Positions 1-8,874 are shown, counted from the first letter of the stretch. The stretch: DNA of 64,000 bases from Crocinitomicaceae bacterium (GCA_020635955.1 JACJYW010000007.1:62001-126000); one strand, 5' to 3'. The notes: generated by a model from the letters alone, not told the origin. Numbers and translations are program-made.

Positions 1-109
1 TTTTGAATTCTGGTCCATCAGGCTCATTTTCTGATGTAAAAGAATAAACTGCTGCCGAAATTCCTACTATGGCAGCTGCTCCTACTAATTTTAAGCTCAT
101 ATTTTTCAT
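1..109 (-). CDS. Small secreted protein, 3' part outside the window
   Basis: Only the first 36 codons are inside the window; the reading frame runs off the left edge. The start at 109 gives MKNMSLKLVG followed by an alanine/valine-rich hydrophobic stretch and then a polar SENEPDGPEF segment, so this looks like a signal peptide or N-terminal membrane anchor at about residues 5-24. I do not recognise the family. It is transcribed divergently from the two-component system that starts at 240, and the 130-bp gap carries phased repeats that could control both directions. Confidence 0.55.
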   Translation of the reverse strand, partial: MKNMSLKLVGAAAIVGISAAVYSFTSENEPDGPEFK

Positions 110-160
110 CACTACAATTTTTTGTTTTGCCCAAAGTTAGAGTGATACTTCTCCGGATTA

Positions 161-200
161 GGTTAAAGACAGGCAAAAGACAGGTTAAAAAAGGTTAAAG
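161..200 (+). promoter_or_regulatory. Four phased GGTTAAAG-type repeats, candidate response-regulator sites
   Basis: Copies of GGTTAAAG or close variants begin at 161, 172 (GGCAAAAG), 183 (GGTTAAAA) and 193 (GGTTAAAG), so spacing is 11, 11 and 10 bp, about one helical turn. OmpR-family regulators typically bind direct repeats with this period. A -7-like TATCTTTA lies at 210-217, just downstream, and the kinase gene starts at 240. The arrangement suggests that the adjacent regulator activates its own operon; that is inference. Confidence 0.5.
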
Positions 201-239
201 TTTTGGCGCTATCTTTAGGATACACCTACTTTTGAAAGT

Positions 240-1751
240 ATGCAGAAACGCGTCATTCCCATATTGATCCTACTGATGAGTATTTCGCTCGTGGGTATTG
301 TTTTTATTCAATATAAATGGATAGACCGAGCCATTTCTGAAAAACAATCTCTTATTGATAATCAGGTACATCAAGCCGTCACTAAAGTTGAAGAGCAATT
401 AAATGATCAACGCGCAATGACATTAATTGGAGGATCGGACTTCGATATCTCAGAGTTAGGCATGGCTGCCATTTTGGGTCCATTAACCTTAGGAATTGAA
501 CATCAACAGGAATCCAAGTATGAATCTATTGGTGATTCAAATGTCAAAATGGAAATTCAAGTAATGAGCACATCAGATTCTTTGCAATGGTATGGACATG
601 ATCAAATCATTCACAACAAAATGGAACGACATATTATTTCAGATATGGATAGTGTAACGATCGTTGAAGTGCAACAGGGTCTTGGTCAATTAGAATCTGT
701 TATCAATAAGATCAAACTAGAATTTCATACTGAAGGTAATGACAATAGATTGGACAGTACAAATGTAGCCGAATTGATGAATGAAGAACTACAAGCAAAA
801 GGACTGGGTCAAATGTCAAATTGGGGGATTTTTGATAATAAGGAGGCTCGATATATTATTCATCCCAGTCATGGATTAAATACCCTTGACTATGATATTC
901 CTTTATTCACAGCAGATGTTATTCATCCAGGCAGATACAACCTGCAACTATCCCTTGACAAAAGCAATCTCATCTGGAAAGAAATATGGCGGATGGTTGT
1001 CCTGTCCATAATTTTTCTGTTGGTCATTACAATAGTTTTTGCCTACAGTATAAAATTGGTGATCAAACACAAAAAGATCTCACAGATCAAGTCGGATTTC
1101 ATTAACAACATGACCCATGAGTTCAAAACACCTCTGGCTTCAATATCTCTTGCTGCTGATTCTATTTTACATCCAAACAATGAACTGACAAAGGAAAATG
1201 TGCAGAAATATGTAGGAATCATTCAAACAGAAAAAGACAAATTGAATGCTCAGGTAGAGCGTATCCTTGAGGTGGCATCTCTGAGAAAAGATGCCCTGGA
1301 TATTCCCGTCGAGACATTTGATCTATCCGATATCATTGAAAAAGCAATCAAAAAATTTCAATTACAACAAGAATCAGGTGCTGTGGTCATTGATACAAAA
1401 CTCAATAATATTCAAGTTAAGGCAAATGCATTTCATCTTGAAAATGTTCTGATCAATCTGATTGATAACGGTATAAAATATTCAGAAGGAAAAGCTAACA
1501 TATCGATCTCATCTGACACTGAAGGTAATATTAATGTGTCAGATAAAGGAATTGGAATGGACAAACAACAATTAGCGAGAGTATTTGACAATTTCTATCG
1601 AGCACAAAGCGGCAATTTGCATAACACAAAAGGATTTGGACTAGGATTGAGCTACAGCAAGCTGGTCATTGAAAAAATGGGAGGATCAATAGATCTCAAA
1701 AGCAAGAGTGGAGAAGGCACAACAGCAATCATAAAACTTCAAAAAGCATGA
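240..1751 (+). CDS. Sensor histidine kinase of a two-component system
   Basis: A 503-residue inner-membrane kinase that autophosphorylates and passes phosphate to the regulator encoded next. A first membrane segment lies at about residues 6-24 and a second at about 250-272, enclosing a periplasmic sensor domain of roughly 220 residues that I do not recognise. The HisKA H-box reads NNMTHEFKTPLASI with the phospho-acceptor His at 293. The ATPase domain has an N-box (NVLINLIDNG, about 401), G1 (DKGIGM), F-box (FYRA) and G2 (GFGLGL). It overlaps the regulator gene by ATGA. The layout resembles RprX-type kinases of Bacteroidetes, but I cannot prove orthology. Confidence 0.93.
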   Translation: MQKRVIPILILLMSISLVGIVFIQYKWIDRAISEKQSLIDNQVHQAVTKVEEQLNDQRAMTLIGGSDFDISELGMAAILGPLTLGIEHQQESKYESIGDSNVKMEIQVMSTSDSLQWYGHDQIIHNKMERHIISDMDSVTIVEVQQGLGQLESVINKIKLEFHTEGNDNRLDSTNVAELMNEELQAKGLGQMSNWGIFDNKEARYIIHPSHGLNTLDYDIPLFTADVIHPGRYNLQLSLDKSNLIWKEIWRMVVLSIIFLLVITIVFAYSIKLVIKHKKISQIKSDFINNMTHEFKTPLASISLAADSILHPNNELTKENVQKYVGIIQTEKDKLNAQVERILEVASLRKDALDIPVETFDLSDIIEKAIKKFQLQQESGAVVIDTKLNNIQVKANAFHLENVLINLIDNGIKYSEGKANISISSDTEGNINVSDKGIGMDKQQLARVFDNFYRAQSGNLHNTKGFGLGLSYSKLVIEKMGGSIDLKSKSGEGTTAIIKLQKA

Positions 1752-2434
1752 GTAAAAGAATACTGTTAGTAGAAGATGAGGAAAACTTTGGTTCACTGCT
1801 GAAGAATTATCTGGAGCTTTCAAAGTATGAAGTTACCTGGACTAAAAATGGTGCAGAGGCCTACTCTATTTTTATGCAAAATGATTTTGACCTGTGTATT
1901 TTAGATGTGATGATGCCTTATATGGATGGTTTCTCATTAGGTGAAAAGATTGCAGCAAAGAAGAATACTCCATTCTTTTATCTTACGGCTAAAAATCAAA
2001 AAGAAGATCTGATCAAAGGATATCAAACTGGTGCTGATGATTACCTGACCAAGCCCTTTGATACGGAAGTATTATTACTCAAGATCAATGCTCTATTGTC
2101 CCGAAATGGAAATTCAACTGATTTACCGGAAGAAAAGGACACATATCAGTTCGGACAATTTGAGTTTTCACCCAGGTCAAGAATTTTAAAGCATTCTACA
2201 GCCGAAAAGAAATTATCACCTAAAGAATCAATGTTACTGGATCTACTGTGCAGATATCAAGGCGAGATCATGCCAAGAGACGTTGCATTAGATACCATTT
2301 GGAAACAGAATGACTACTTCACCAAAAGAAGCATGGATGTTTATGTAGGGAAATTGAGAAAGTACTTGTCACTTGATCCTTCAATAAAAATAGAGACCTT
2401 TCACCAAATGGGTTTTCAGCTTACAATTGTCTAG
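1748..2434 (+). CDS. OmpR-family response regulator
   Basis: A 228-residue DNA-binding regulator. The receiver domain has the acidic pair E9/D10, the phospho-acceptor Asp53 in ILDVMMP and Lys102 in LTKPF. A winged-helix transcriptional-regulator domain occupies about residues 130-226, with the usual SPKES...LLDLLCRYQG and RSMDVYVGKLRKYL segments. Its start overlaps the kinase stop by four bases, so the pair should be translationally coupled. It ends one base before a convergent gene. The phased repeats upstream of the kinase are a plausible target. The family resembles RprY of Bacteroides. Confidence 0.94.
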   Translation: MSKRILLVEDEENFGSLLKNYLELSKYEVTWTKNGAEAYSIFMQNDFDLCILDVMMPYMDGFSLGEKIAAKKNTPFFYLTAKNQKEDLIKGYQTGADDYLTKPFDTEVLLLKINALLSRNGNSTDLPEEKDTYQFGQFEFSPRSRILKHSTAEKKLSPKESMLLDLLCRYQGEIMPRDVALDTIWKQNDYFTKRSMDVYVGKLRKYLSLDPSIKIETFHQMGFQLTIV

Positions 2435-2435
2435 C

Positions 2436-2786
2436 CTACTTCTTAAAACCCTGCTCTTTCCATTTTTCAAAGATCTCAATCTCTGAAGGAGTCAAAGCCA
2501 ATCTTTTATTTTTATAGGGCATAAAGCCCATAGCCGTTGTATCAAGCTTGATCCTTTCCAGAATAGGATCTATATTTTGAACCGTAAGTTCATAAGTGTT
2601 CAACATGGCCTTCCTTCCTTGTTCTGGAAAATGACAAGGGGTACAACTTCTGAGCATGATAGGTTGGATATTCTTTTCATAACTTATATCACCTGTGCCT
2701 TTAGGATCATTTACACGCCTGGATCCTTCACAAGAATATTGAACTATAAGTGTAACCAGTAAAATTGATAGAAAGGATCTATTCAT
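2436..2786 (-). CDS. Lipoprotein with a cytochrome c-type heme motif
   Basis: A 116-residue protein when started at MNRSFLSILL. The hydrophobic leader ends at Cys19 (IVQYSC), so it is probably a lipoprotein, although the lipobox is weak. A single heme-attachment motif CTPCH spans residues 48-52, within the family pattern 'IQPIMLRSC..CH' seen in small cytochrome-like domains, and a downstream Met in AMGFMPY could be the distal ligand. A longer reading frame upstream exists, but the chosen start overlaps the end of the 41-residue gene by 8 bp, which suggests coupling. Electron partner unknown. Confidence 0.75.
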   Translation of the reverse strand: MNRSFLSILLVTLIVQYSCEGSRRVNDPKGTGDISYEKNIQPIMLRSCTPCHFPEQGRKAMLNTYELTVQNIDPILERIKLDTTAMGFMPYKNKRLALTPSEIEIFEKWKEQGFKK

Positions 2787-2904
2787 TATCTCCTTGTTTC
2801 TGTTTGTCATCTTTCGACTTGCCACTCATCTTATACATCAGAAAACCAAAGCCTGCTAATAAGTGAAGCATCACCACAATGAAGAAAATAGTTGAAGTTT
2901 CCAT
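2779..2904 (-). CDS. 41-residue single-span membrane protein
   Basis: A short gene starting METSTIFFIVVMLHLLAGFG, with one membrane helix at about residues 5-24 and a short charged tail (KMSGKSKDDKQKQGDNE). It overlaps the start of the cytochrome c lipoprotein gene by 8 bp, so the two are probably co-translated. The size and topology recall the small subunits that accompany respiratory proteins, but I recognise no family. The coupling and the clean hydrophobic-then-charged layout are the reasons to call it a gene. Confidence 0.6.
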   Translation of the reverse strand: METSTIFFIVVMLHLLAGFGFLMYKMSGKSKDDKQKQGDNE

Positions 2905-2951
2905 TTTCTTATAAAACTAAGCGATTAGGATAAGAATTAAGGTGATGTAAG

Positions 2952-4028
2952 TTACTTCTTCTTATATTTTTCAAGCATCTCATCTCTCCACGATTTACCA
3001 GAGCTATCATGAGATTTACCATCATTGGCTTTTTTCGAGAATTTCTTTTGCGTATCAGCCAATTTTCCAGAAGAATGATCACTCTCATCTGTTGAAGATT
3101 TAGCCTCAACTTTAGGCTCTTCTTTTTTCGCCTCTGTTTTAACTTCCTCCTTCTTTTCCTCAACCTTGGGCGTTTCATGAGATTTTAATTCTTCTTTCAA
3201 CTCTTCTACTTGTTCTTCTTTGATTGCTTCTAACTTTTCAGCATAAGAAGATTGACCTTCATTGAATTCAAGAACCTTGCGTTCCACTACTTTTTGAAAA
3301 TTAGCGGTTCCTTCAATGGTCACTTCTGCTCCATCTCCTGGATCACTTCCATCATAAATTGATTTGTCGGATTTGTCAACGCTTTTTACTTTGATCTCAT
3401 CTTTTTTCCAATCTCCATCTTTTTCAACGGGCTTACTTGGTGTAACCAGGAATTTTTTTCCTTTATGTTTGAAGTCAGGCATATAATATGGCCTTCCTCT
3501 CTTTCTAGAATACCATCCTGATTCATAAAGTGTATTTGAGATCCCGAGAACAAAGAGAATATATATACCGTTAAATGCAACGCATAAAACTTTATCAATC
3601 ATTTTGTGTTTACCAAAACTATCACATACCTCTGCAAACATCTGCACCATAATATACGCTAATGGAATGGCAGCCAATCCAATTATAACAAAAGGAACCG
3701 TAGCATCACTCAAGCTTGAAGGCCCTGGGATCATGTCACCTTCTAATCCATGAATTGGAAATAAACCGTCAATTACTGACCAATAAGCAGCTGTCGCTCC
3801 CAGCATCACTAGGCCCGGAACTATGAGAAATAATGCATGCCTTGACGGACGACCAACAACTTTACAAAATACGATCACATTTAAAACAGGAACCAATGCA
3901 GTCCAGGGGCTTTGGCCAGCTTTTGCATATAAGGCCATTTGAGAAACAAGGGCAATGAATCCAACGATCAGGGATGCTACAAGCAACCCGGGATTCGCCA
4001 TAATGTGTCCTGAAATATAATCAAACAT
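2952..4028 (-). CDS. DUF5684-type membrane protein with a charged tail
   Basis: A 358-residue protein. The N-terminal part, to about residue 170, holds several membrane helices and the segment AKAGQSPWTALVPVLN, typical of DUF5684 domains, which also occur at the N terminus of some Bacteroidetes signal peptidase I proteins. A motif SGWYSRKRGRPYYMPDF follows, then a long hydrophilic tail (about 200-358) rich in Lys and Glu that is probably disordered or coiled-coil. No peptidase catalytic residues are visible, so it is not itself a signal peptidase. Function unknown. It is divergent from the SPFH gene. Confidence 0.75.
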   Translation of the reverse strand: MFDYISGHIMANPGLLVASLIVGFIALVSQMALYAKAGQSPWTALVPVLNVIVFCKVVGRPSRHALFLIVPGLVMLGATAAYWSVIDGLFPIHGLEGDMIPGPSSLSDATVPFVIIGLAAIPLAYIMVQMFAEVCDSFGKHKMIDKVLCVAFNGIYILFVLGISNTLYESGWYSRKRGRPYYMPDFKHKGKKFLVTPSKPVEKDGDWKKDEIKVKSVDKSDKSIYDGSDPGDGAEVTIEGTANFQKVVERKVLEFNEGQSSYAEKLEAIKEEQVEELKEELKSHETPKVEEKKEEVKTEAKKEEPKVEAKSSTDESDHSSGKLADTQKKFSKKANDGKSHDSSGKSWRDEMLEKYKKK

Positions 4029-4177
4029 AAATTGAGGTTTTATGGATAGATTCTAAAGTACTGAAAAAAAACCAGATACAAAACATGTATTGAGCGAGAC
4101 CACATTTATATCACCGTAATCTGACATTAGAATTTTGCTATCTTTAATACCATCTAATTAAACCAAAATTCTCTTTT

Positions 4178-5122
4178 ATGAATGAAAACATGATAGTATT
4201 ATCCTCTATTGGAGGAGCCATTTTACTTCTGCTAATTATTAAATCGATCATCCTGGTGGATGAAAAGACAGTTTACGTAATTCAACGTCTTGGTAAATTC
4301 AAAAGAATGGCCCATGCAGGATTTGGATTGATCATCCCGTTTATTGATAAAAAAAGAGGCGTGATAAACCTTAGAGTTCAACAGTTAGATGTAGACGTAG
4401 AGACAAAGACACATGATGACGTTTTTGTTCATATACGCGTTTCAGTCCAGTTTCAGGTAATGAACAATAAATTACATGATGCTTTTTATGCTCTGGATAA
4501 CGCCAGACATCAGATCGCTTCTTACGTTTTTGATGATGTTCGTGCAGAAGTTCCAAAAATGGAATTGGATGATGTTTTTGCGAAGAAAGAAGAGATAGCT
4601 ATTGCAGTTAGACAAAATCTTGGTGATTCCATGGATGATTATGGATATACCATTATCAAAGCCCTTATTACGGATATTGATCCTGATGCTCACGTGAAGG
4701 AATCTATGAACCGAATTAACGCAGCTAAAAGAGACAAAGAAGCAACAATGGAAGAGGCTGAAGCAGCTAAAATTCGTATTGTTAAAGCTGCTGAAGCAGA
4801 TGCTGAATCAAAGAGATTATCCGGAGAAGGTATTGCTCAACAACGTTTAGAGATCGTTCGTGGATTTAAAGAGTCTGTTGAAGATTTTCAAAAATCCTTA
4901 AAGAATATTACGCATGAAGAGGTTATGCAATTTGTATTAATGACACAGTACTTTGATACATTGAACAGCATAGGAGCAAACAGTAAAAACAGTGCTGTAT
5001 TGATCCCTCATACTCCTTCTGCAATGGCTGATTTTCAGCAACAGATCATTCAAGGAACCTTAGTTGGTAATAAGTTGAAGGATTCAATTGAAAAAGCTAA
5101 AGGATCAGACCTGGATGCTTAA
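4178..5122 (+). CDS. SPFH/Band 7 membrane protein
   Basis: A 314-residue protein with one N-terminal membrane helix (about residues 5-25), then the Band 7 domain beginning VDEKTVYVIQRLGKFKR, and a long Ala/Glu/Lys-rich helix (about 185-230) that in this family drives oligomerisation. Members such as QmcA and HflK form large membrane-associated assemblies; the client is not evident here. A -7-like TATCTTTA lies at 4139-4146. The stop codon overlaps the next gene by eight bases, so the two form an operon. Confidence 0.9.
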   Translation: MNENMIVLSSIGGAILLLLIIKSIILVDEKTVYVIQRLGKFKRMAHAGFGLIIPFIDKKRGVINLRVQQLDVDVETKTHDDVFVHIRVSVQFQVMNNKLHDAFYALDNARHQIASYVFDDVRAEVPKMELDDVFAKKEEIAIAVRQNLGDSMDDYGYTIIKALITDIDPDAHVKESMNRINAAKRDKEATMEEAEAAKIRIVKAAEADAESKRLSGEGIAQQRLEIVRGFKESVEDFQKSLKNITHEEVMQFVLMTQYFDTLNSIGANSKNSAVLIPHTPSAMADFQQQIIQGTLVGNKLKDSIEKAKGSDLDA

Positions 5123-5537
5123 AACCGTATTTCTTGTAGCTCTGACCGTAATAATCGCTTATCTCGGTTTAGAACTTTCAAGTTTATTATTTGATATTCC
5201 CCGTTCAGAAATTTTATCCTGGACGGGGATTATTTTTATTGCCTATCTATTAGAGAAGGCTTTGAAATATCTTCTGATGATCCCATTTAAGATCTACTTT
5301 CAGGATGTCCGTAAAAATCACCTGGCCAAACAAGTTCAGGAAATGGGATTTAGCCTTTCATACATTTCCGTTTGGCTTGCAATAGGATTCTCACCAATTA
5401 ACGGAATCGTTCAGGGAAATAACACTGAGCTAACGATCAGTTATCCTATTTTTATGAAAATTGCATTAGTTTTAATAACTGCAACCATTATTTTTTCTGT
5501 TCTATGGCTTTTATCGCTCAAGCTCACAAAAAAATAG
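5115..5537 (+). CDS. Small multi-span membrane protein, unknown function
   Basis: A 140-residue protein with four probable membrane segments (about residues 3-22, 34-55, 82-100 and 112-135). I chose the start at 5115, where ATGCTTAA overlaps the stop of the SPFH gene, over an upstream in-frame ATG at 5088 that would sit 35 bp inside that gene. The coupling suggests a partner role for the SPFH protein. I recognise no family. Its 3' end overlaps the next gene by 34 bp. Confidence 0.65.
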   Translation: MLKTVFLVALTVIIAYLGLELSSLLFDIPRSEILSWTGIIFIAYLLEKALKYLLMIPFKIYFQDVRKNHLAKQVQEMGFSLSYISVWLAIGFSPINGIVQGNNTELTISYPIFMKIALVLITATIIFSVLWLLSLKLTKK

Positions 5538-6550
5538 TACTGATCACATTACTGTTCATTTGTTTCTCTTCTTATACTCAAAATCCACAGGAAGATAAAA
5601 CGGGAATTAGAGTAATGTTCTACAACGTTGAAAATCTGTTTCATCCAACAAATGACTCTTTAAAAAATGATGATGAGTTTACAGAGGATGGGGCGAGATT
5701 TTGGAGTTTCAAACGCTATTATGACAAGATTAACAAAACAGGAAAAACGATTATAGCTGTTGGCGAGTGGGAACCACCTGCAATTATCGGATTGTGCGAA
5801 ATTGAGGAAATCAGATGCCTGCAGGACCTGGTTTATAATTCTCCATTAAAGAAATTTGGATATAAGATCGTTCATCAGGAAAGTGGAGATAACAGAGGAA
5901 TTGATGTGGCCATGTTATACCGCCCAGACTATTTTACTTTTTTAAGTTACGAAGCAATTGTTTTGAATTTTGGTGAAGACAGCAGACCAACCAGAGATAT
6001 TCTCTATGTGAAGGGCTTAAGTGGTGGCGACACCTTACATTTCTTTGTCAATCACTGGCCTTCAAGATATGGTGGACAGTTAGTCACCGCACCAAAAAGA
6101 GAGCATGCGGCAGAAGTTTTACGAGCAAAATACGATTCGATACTCTCCATTGATTCAACCGCGGCTATCATTGCCATGGGAGATTTTAATGATCATCCGG
6201 ACGACCCAAGCATGAAGGATATTATGAGAGCCAGAAAAACAGTTGAAGAAATGCAAAAAGGAGATTTCCTGAATTTGATCTGGCAATATGAATTCAAAAA
6301 AGGAACACATAAGTTTGATCATGAGTGGGGAATTCTTGATCAGTTTGTTGTTACAAACGGATTAATAAATGGGAATTCAGGATTTAGAGCCCCTCTTGAT
6401 AAGGCTCAAATTTTTGATGCATATTATTTACTTGAGGACGAAAAAGATGGAGTAGGTAAGATCACCAATCGCACCTATATTGGAATGAAATACCACGGAG
6501 GATATTCAGACCATCTTCCAATTTACATGGATCTTATTTACGAAAAGTAG
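5504..6550 (+). CDS. Secreted endonuclease/exonuclease/phosphatase-family protein
   Basis: A 348-residue protein with a signal peptide (KKIVLITLLFICFSSYTQ) and the fold typical of DNase I-like metal-dependent phosphoesterases: VMFYNVENLF near the start, a catalytic Glu in GLCEIEE, HWPSRYGG, the metal/catalytic segment MGDFNDHPDD and a terminal YSDHLPIYM. These residues are all in place, so activity is likely, but the substrate (nucleic acid, phospholipid or sugar phosphate) cannot be told. It overlaps the upstream membrane gene by 34 bp and probably belongs to the same operon. Confidence 0.88.
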   Translation: MAFIAQAHKKIVLITLLFICFSSYTQNPQEDKTGIRVMFYNVENLFHPTNDSLKNDDEFTEDGARFWSFKRYYDKINKTGKTIIAVGEWEPPAIIGLCEIEEIRCLQDLVYNSPLKKFGYKIVHQESGDNRGIDVAMLYRPDYFTFLSYEAIVLNFGEDSRPTRDILYVKGLSGGDTLHFFVNHWPSRYGGQLVTAPKREHAAEVLRAKYDSILSIDSTAAIIAMGDFNDHPDDPSMKDIMRARKTVEEMQKGDFLNLIWQYEFKKGTHKFDHEWGILDQFVVTNGLINGNSGFRAPLDKAQIFDAYYLLEDEKDGVGKITNRTYIGMKYHGGYSDHLPIYMDLIYEK

Positions 6551-6557
6551 AGGGGAG

Positions 6558-7502
6558 CTAATCATTAATAGTCTGCATTTTACCCTCAGGGGTCACATAA
6601 AAAGTGCCTTTTTTGTTAACAACTTTGGCCACGTATCCTCTTTTGTCACTTATTACGATTTCAAGATATTCGCAAGGAAGTAGCAATTTACCTTGAAAAT
6701 ACAAACCCTCACCTTTAACATCACTTACAACAACCGCATCAGAAGTATTGTCTAAAGTATGGCAATCTTTATATACGGGAGGTATCACCCACTTATTCTT
6801 ACTATCGAAGAATCCAACTTGCTCACCTTTTTTACCATTTACTCGCAATACAAAACAATCATTTGCTTCCTCTGACCTATTAAAATTATTAACCGGTTCA
6901 GCCGTATTGAACTGATGGATAACAATTCCATCCAGAGCACACACATAATTTACACCATCAAGGTACGCTAGTACTGGAAAGGCATCTGAATCCGCACTAT
7001 TGTTCTGAGCAATTCTATTGTATTTTGCTTTGAGTGTTTCTTTTTTCAGTTTAGCATTGATCAAACCAAAAAACTCACCTTTTTGTGTCATGATCTGATC
7101 TTCAATTCCATTAAAAAGATTGTCTGTACTGACTATTTTTTCTGCCTGTACCCCTCGAACAATGAAATCTACATCAGATACGCTTACAACATCAATGTAA
7201 CCAGTTCTTGATCCAATCGCGTACTTTCCACCAACAAAAAATGGAACATCAACACTCTCATAACGTTGCTGATTCACCAATTTATTACTAGTTAAGAATT
7301 GCCATTCATCATTTTTAGATCCAGCGAAAATAACATCACCTACTTTCTCGATCTTATCAAATTCTGCTCTGAATATGATACTGTCTTTATCATTTCCAGT
7401 TCCATCCCTACTGATTCCCCACTTTTTATCTTTCTGGTAGGTTTGTTGTGCTATTATTAAAGTAGATAAACTGAATAAGGCTATAGTGAATAAAGTCTTC
7501 AT
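6558..7502 (-). CDS. Secreted protein with WG-like repeats
   Basis: A 314-residue protein with a signal peptide (MKTLFTIALFSLSTLIIAQ). The segments KKWGISRDG, GEFFGLINA and GFFDSKNKWVIPPVY resemble divergent WG repeats, short beta-strand units common in Bacteroidetes secreted proteins. There is no T9SS C-terminal domain and no catalytic motif that I can see. Function unknown. It converges on the endonuclease-like gene with only 7 bp between them. Confidence 0.65.
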   Translation of the reverse strand: MKTLFTIALFSLSTLIIAQQTYQKDKKWGISRDGTGNDKDSIIFRAEFDKIEKVGDVIFAGSKNDEWQFLTSNKLVNQQRYESVDVPFFVGGKYAIGSRTGYIDVVSVSDVDFIVRGVQAEKIVSTDNLFNGIEDQIMTQKGEFFGLINAKLKKETLKAKYNRIAQNNSADSDAFPVLAYLDGVNYVCALDGIVIHQFNTAEPVNNFNRSEEANDCFVLRVNGKKGEQVGFFDSKNKWVIPPVYKDCHTLDNTSDAVVVSDVKGEGLYFQGKLLLPCEYLEIVISDKRGYVAKVVNKKGTFYVTPEGKMQTIND

Positions 7503-7555
7503 TTTTGAGAATTTTTGATTGTTATAAGTTACAAAAGATCAAAAAATACTGCAAG

Positions 7556-7587
7556 AAAAAACCCTTCCATCAAAGACGAAAGGGTTT
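7556..7587 (-). terminator. Rho-independent terminator after the 7606-8025 gene
   Basis: An inverted repeat pairs 7559-7566 (AAACCCTT) with 7580-7587 (AAGGGTTT) around a 13-nt loop. Read on the minus strand, the hairpin is followed by a run of T residues at 7561-7556. It sits just downstream of the minus-strand gene ending at 7606. Confidence 0.75.
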
Positions 7588-7605
7588 AAATTCTTTAACT
7601 ACAGT

Positions 7606-8025
7606 TTAAATGTCGTCTGGTCCACCAACTGTTTTATACTCTTTTTGTTTTGGTTTCAATTTTTCTACAAAGATTACCCAAAAAACTTCTCCTTGTTCGT
7701 TCCTCATTTTTTCAGAAATACCATTCTCAATTGATGCAGGTTGACCTTGCATGTTTGAGATCTTCATATCCATCAACTCATATGTTCCATCTTCAAATTG
7801 GAGGAAAACAGAAACAACTTTTCCATTTTCAACTCTGGCTTTTCCAGAAACGCAATAAGCATCAGGCCCCTCATCAAACTGGATATACACTTTTCTATGC
7901 ATATCATCAGCAACTGTGTAAGCACCTCTTTTCTTAAAGGCTTCTTTCCAGGCACCAAGACAACCTTGAGAAAATGCTCCGGTTACCATAAAGGAGAAAA
8001 ATAAAAGTAATAGTGTCCTTTTCAT
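7606..8025 (-). CDS. Small secreted protein, unknown function
   Basis: A 139-residue protein started at MKRTLLLLFF, giving a clean signal peptide ending near GAFSQ. The frame extends upstream to 8163, but those codons have no secretion signal and would overlap the divergent gmhA gene, so I rejected them. The mature part is a single small domain with alternating strands (KVYIQFDEG, GKVVSVFLQFEDG, VFWVIFVEKL). I do not recognise the family. A terminator follows at 7556-7587. Confidence 0.65.
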   Translation of the reverse strand: MKRTLLLLFFSFMVTGAFSQGCLGAWKEAFKKRGAYTVADDMHRKVYIQFDEGPDAYCVSGKARVENGKVVSVFLQFEDGTYELMDMKISNMQGQPASIENGISEKMRNEQGEVFWVIFVEKLKPKQKEYKTVGGPDDI

Positions 8026-8136
8026 AGTTATAATTTTTGGTTGTCCTATCGAACCACCCAAATATAATAGAAGTTTATCATTTAGGTAGTTTTTAAGGAA
8101 TACATTTTTGTTACATTTGATAAAATCAAGAATCAG

Positions 8137-8709
8137 ATGAGCATTAAACAAATAGCGGACCACTTTTTAGAAGCTAACAAAATTTTAACAGAATTCATTG
8201 CAGATGAATCTAATTTCCAAAAGATTAAAGAAGCGGGCGATAAAATGATCTCTTCTATTAATCAGGGTGGAAAAGTAATTTCTTGTGGAAATGGTGGTTC
8301 CATGAGTGATGCCATGCATTTTGCCGAAGAAATGACAGGTAGATTTAGAGAAAATCGAGGACCTATTCCGGCTGTTGCTATTTCTGATCCAGCTCATATA
8401 ACCTGTATTTCTAATGATTACGGATATGAATTTATTTTCTCAAGATACGTTGAGAGTATTGGTCAAAAAGGAGATGTACTTTTAGCCATTTCCACTTCTG
8501 GAAACTCGAAGAACATTATAAATGCCGTTGAAGTAGCAAAAATTAAAGGAATGTTCGTTGTTGGATTAACGGGTAAATCAGGTGGTGAATTGGCTGACCT
8601 GGTCGATCTTGAAATTAGAACACCTATGAGTAAATGGGCTGATCGTGTACAGGAAATTCACATTAAGATCATCCATTCTTTGATCGATTATATTGAATCT
8701 AACATTTAA
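8137..8709 (+). CDS. gmhA: Phosphoheptose isomerase (sedoheptulose-7-phosphate isomerase)
   Basis: A 190-residue SIS-domain enzyme that converts sedoheptulose 7-phosphate to D-glycero-D-manno-heptose 7-phosphate, the first step of ADP-heptose synthesis for LPS core. The length fits GmhA. Visible landmarks are GNGGSMSDAMHFAEEMTGRF with the family Asp/His residues, SISTSGNS-type phosphate-binding (AISTSGNSKN), GLTGKSGGELA and the C-terminal QEIHIKIIH. No other heptose genes are in the window. Confidence 0.93.
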   Translation: MSIKQIADHFLEANKILTEFIADESNFQKIKEAGDKMISSINQGGKVISCGNGGSMSDAMHFAEEMTGRFRENRGPIPAVAISDPAHITCISNDYGYEFIFSRYVESIGQKGDVLLAISTSGNSKNIINAVEVAKIKGMFVVGLTGKSGGELADLVDLEIRTPMSKWADRVQEIHIKIIHSLIDYIESNI

Positions 8710-8772
8710 TTTTTTCAGGACATAATAAATTGTTTCGGGTGACGTTTCTTATGATACCCATCCTAATCGTCC

Positions 8773-8874
8773 ATGAAAAAATTGACCTCAAATGCTATTA
8801 TTGTTGAAGTGATATCTCTTCATGGAACTCATTTGGATGTGGTAGATCAATCCAACCACCTCAAAATTCCATGA
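8773..8874 (+). CDS. Possible 33-residue small ORF
   Basis: Reads MKKLTSNAIIVEVISLHGTH then a polar end. It lies in the otherwise empty 260-bp stretch after gmhA and its stop overlaps the start of the next small ORF by ATGA, the usual sign of coupling in this window. Nothing in its composition identifies a family, and a chance ORF cannot be excluded. Confidence 0.3.
   Translation: MKKLTSNAIIVEVISLHGTHLDVVDQSNHLKIP

Noticed and set aside
2909..3178. 89-codon minus-strand ORF rich in Lys and Arg
   Set aside because: It is the shadow of the Lys/Glu-rich tail of the DUF5684 protein in another frame.
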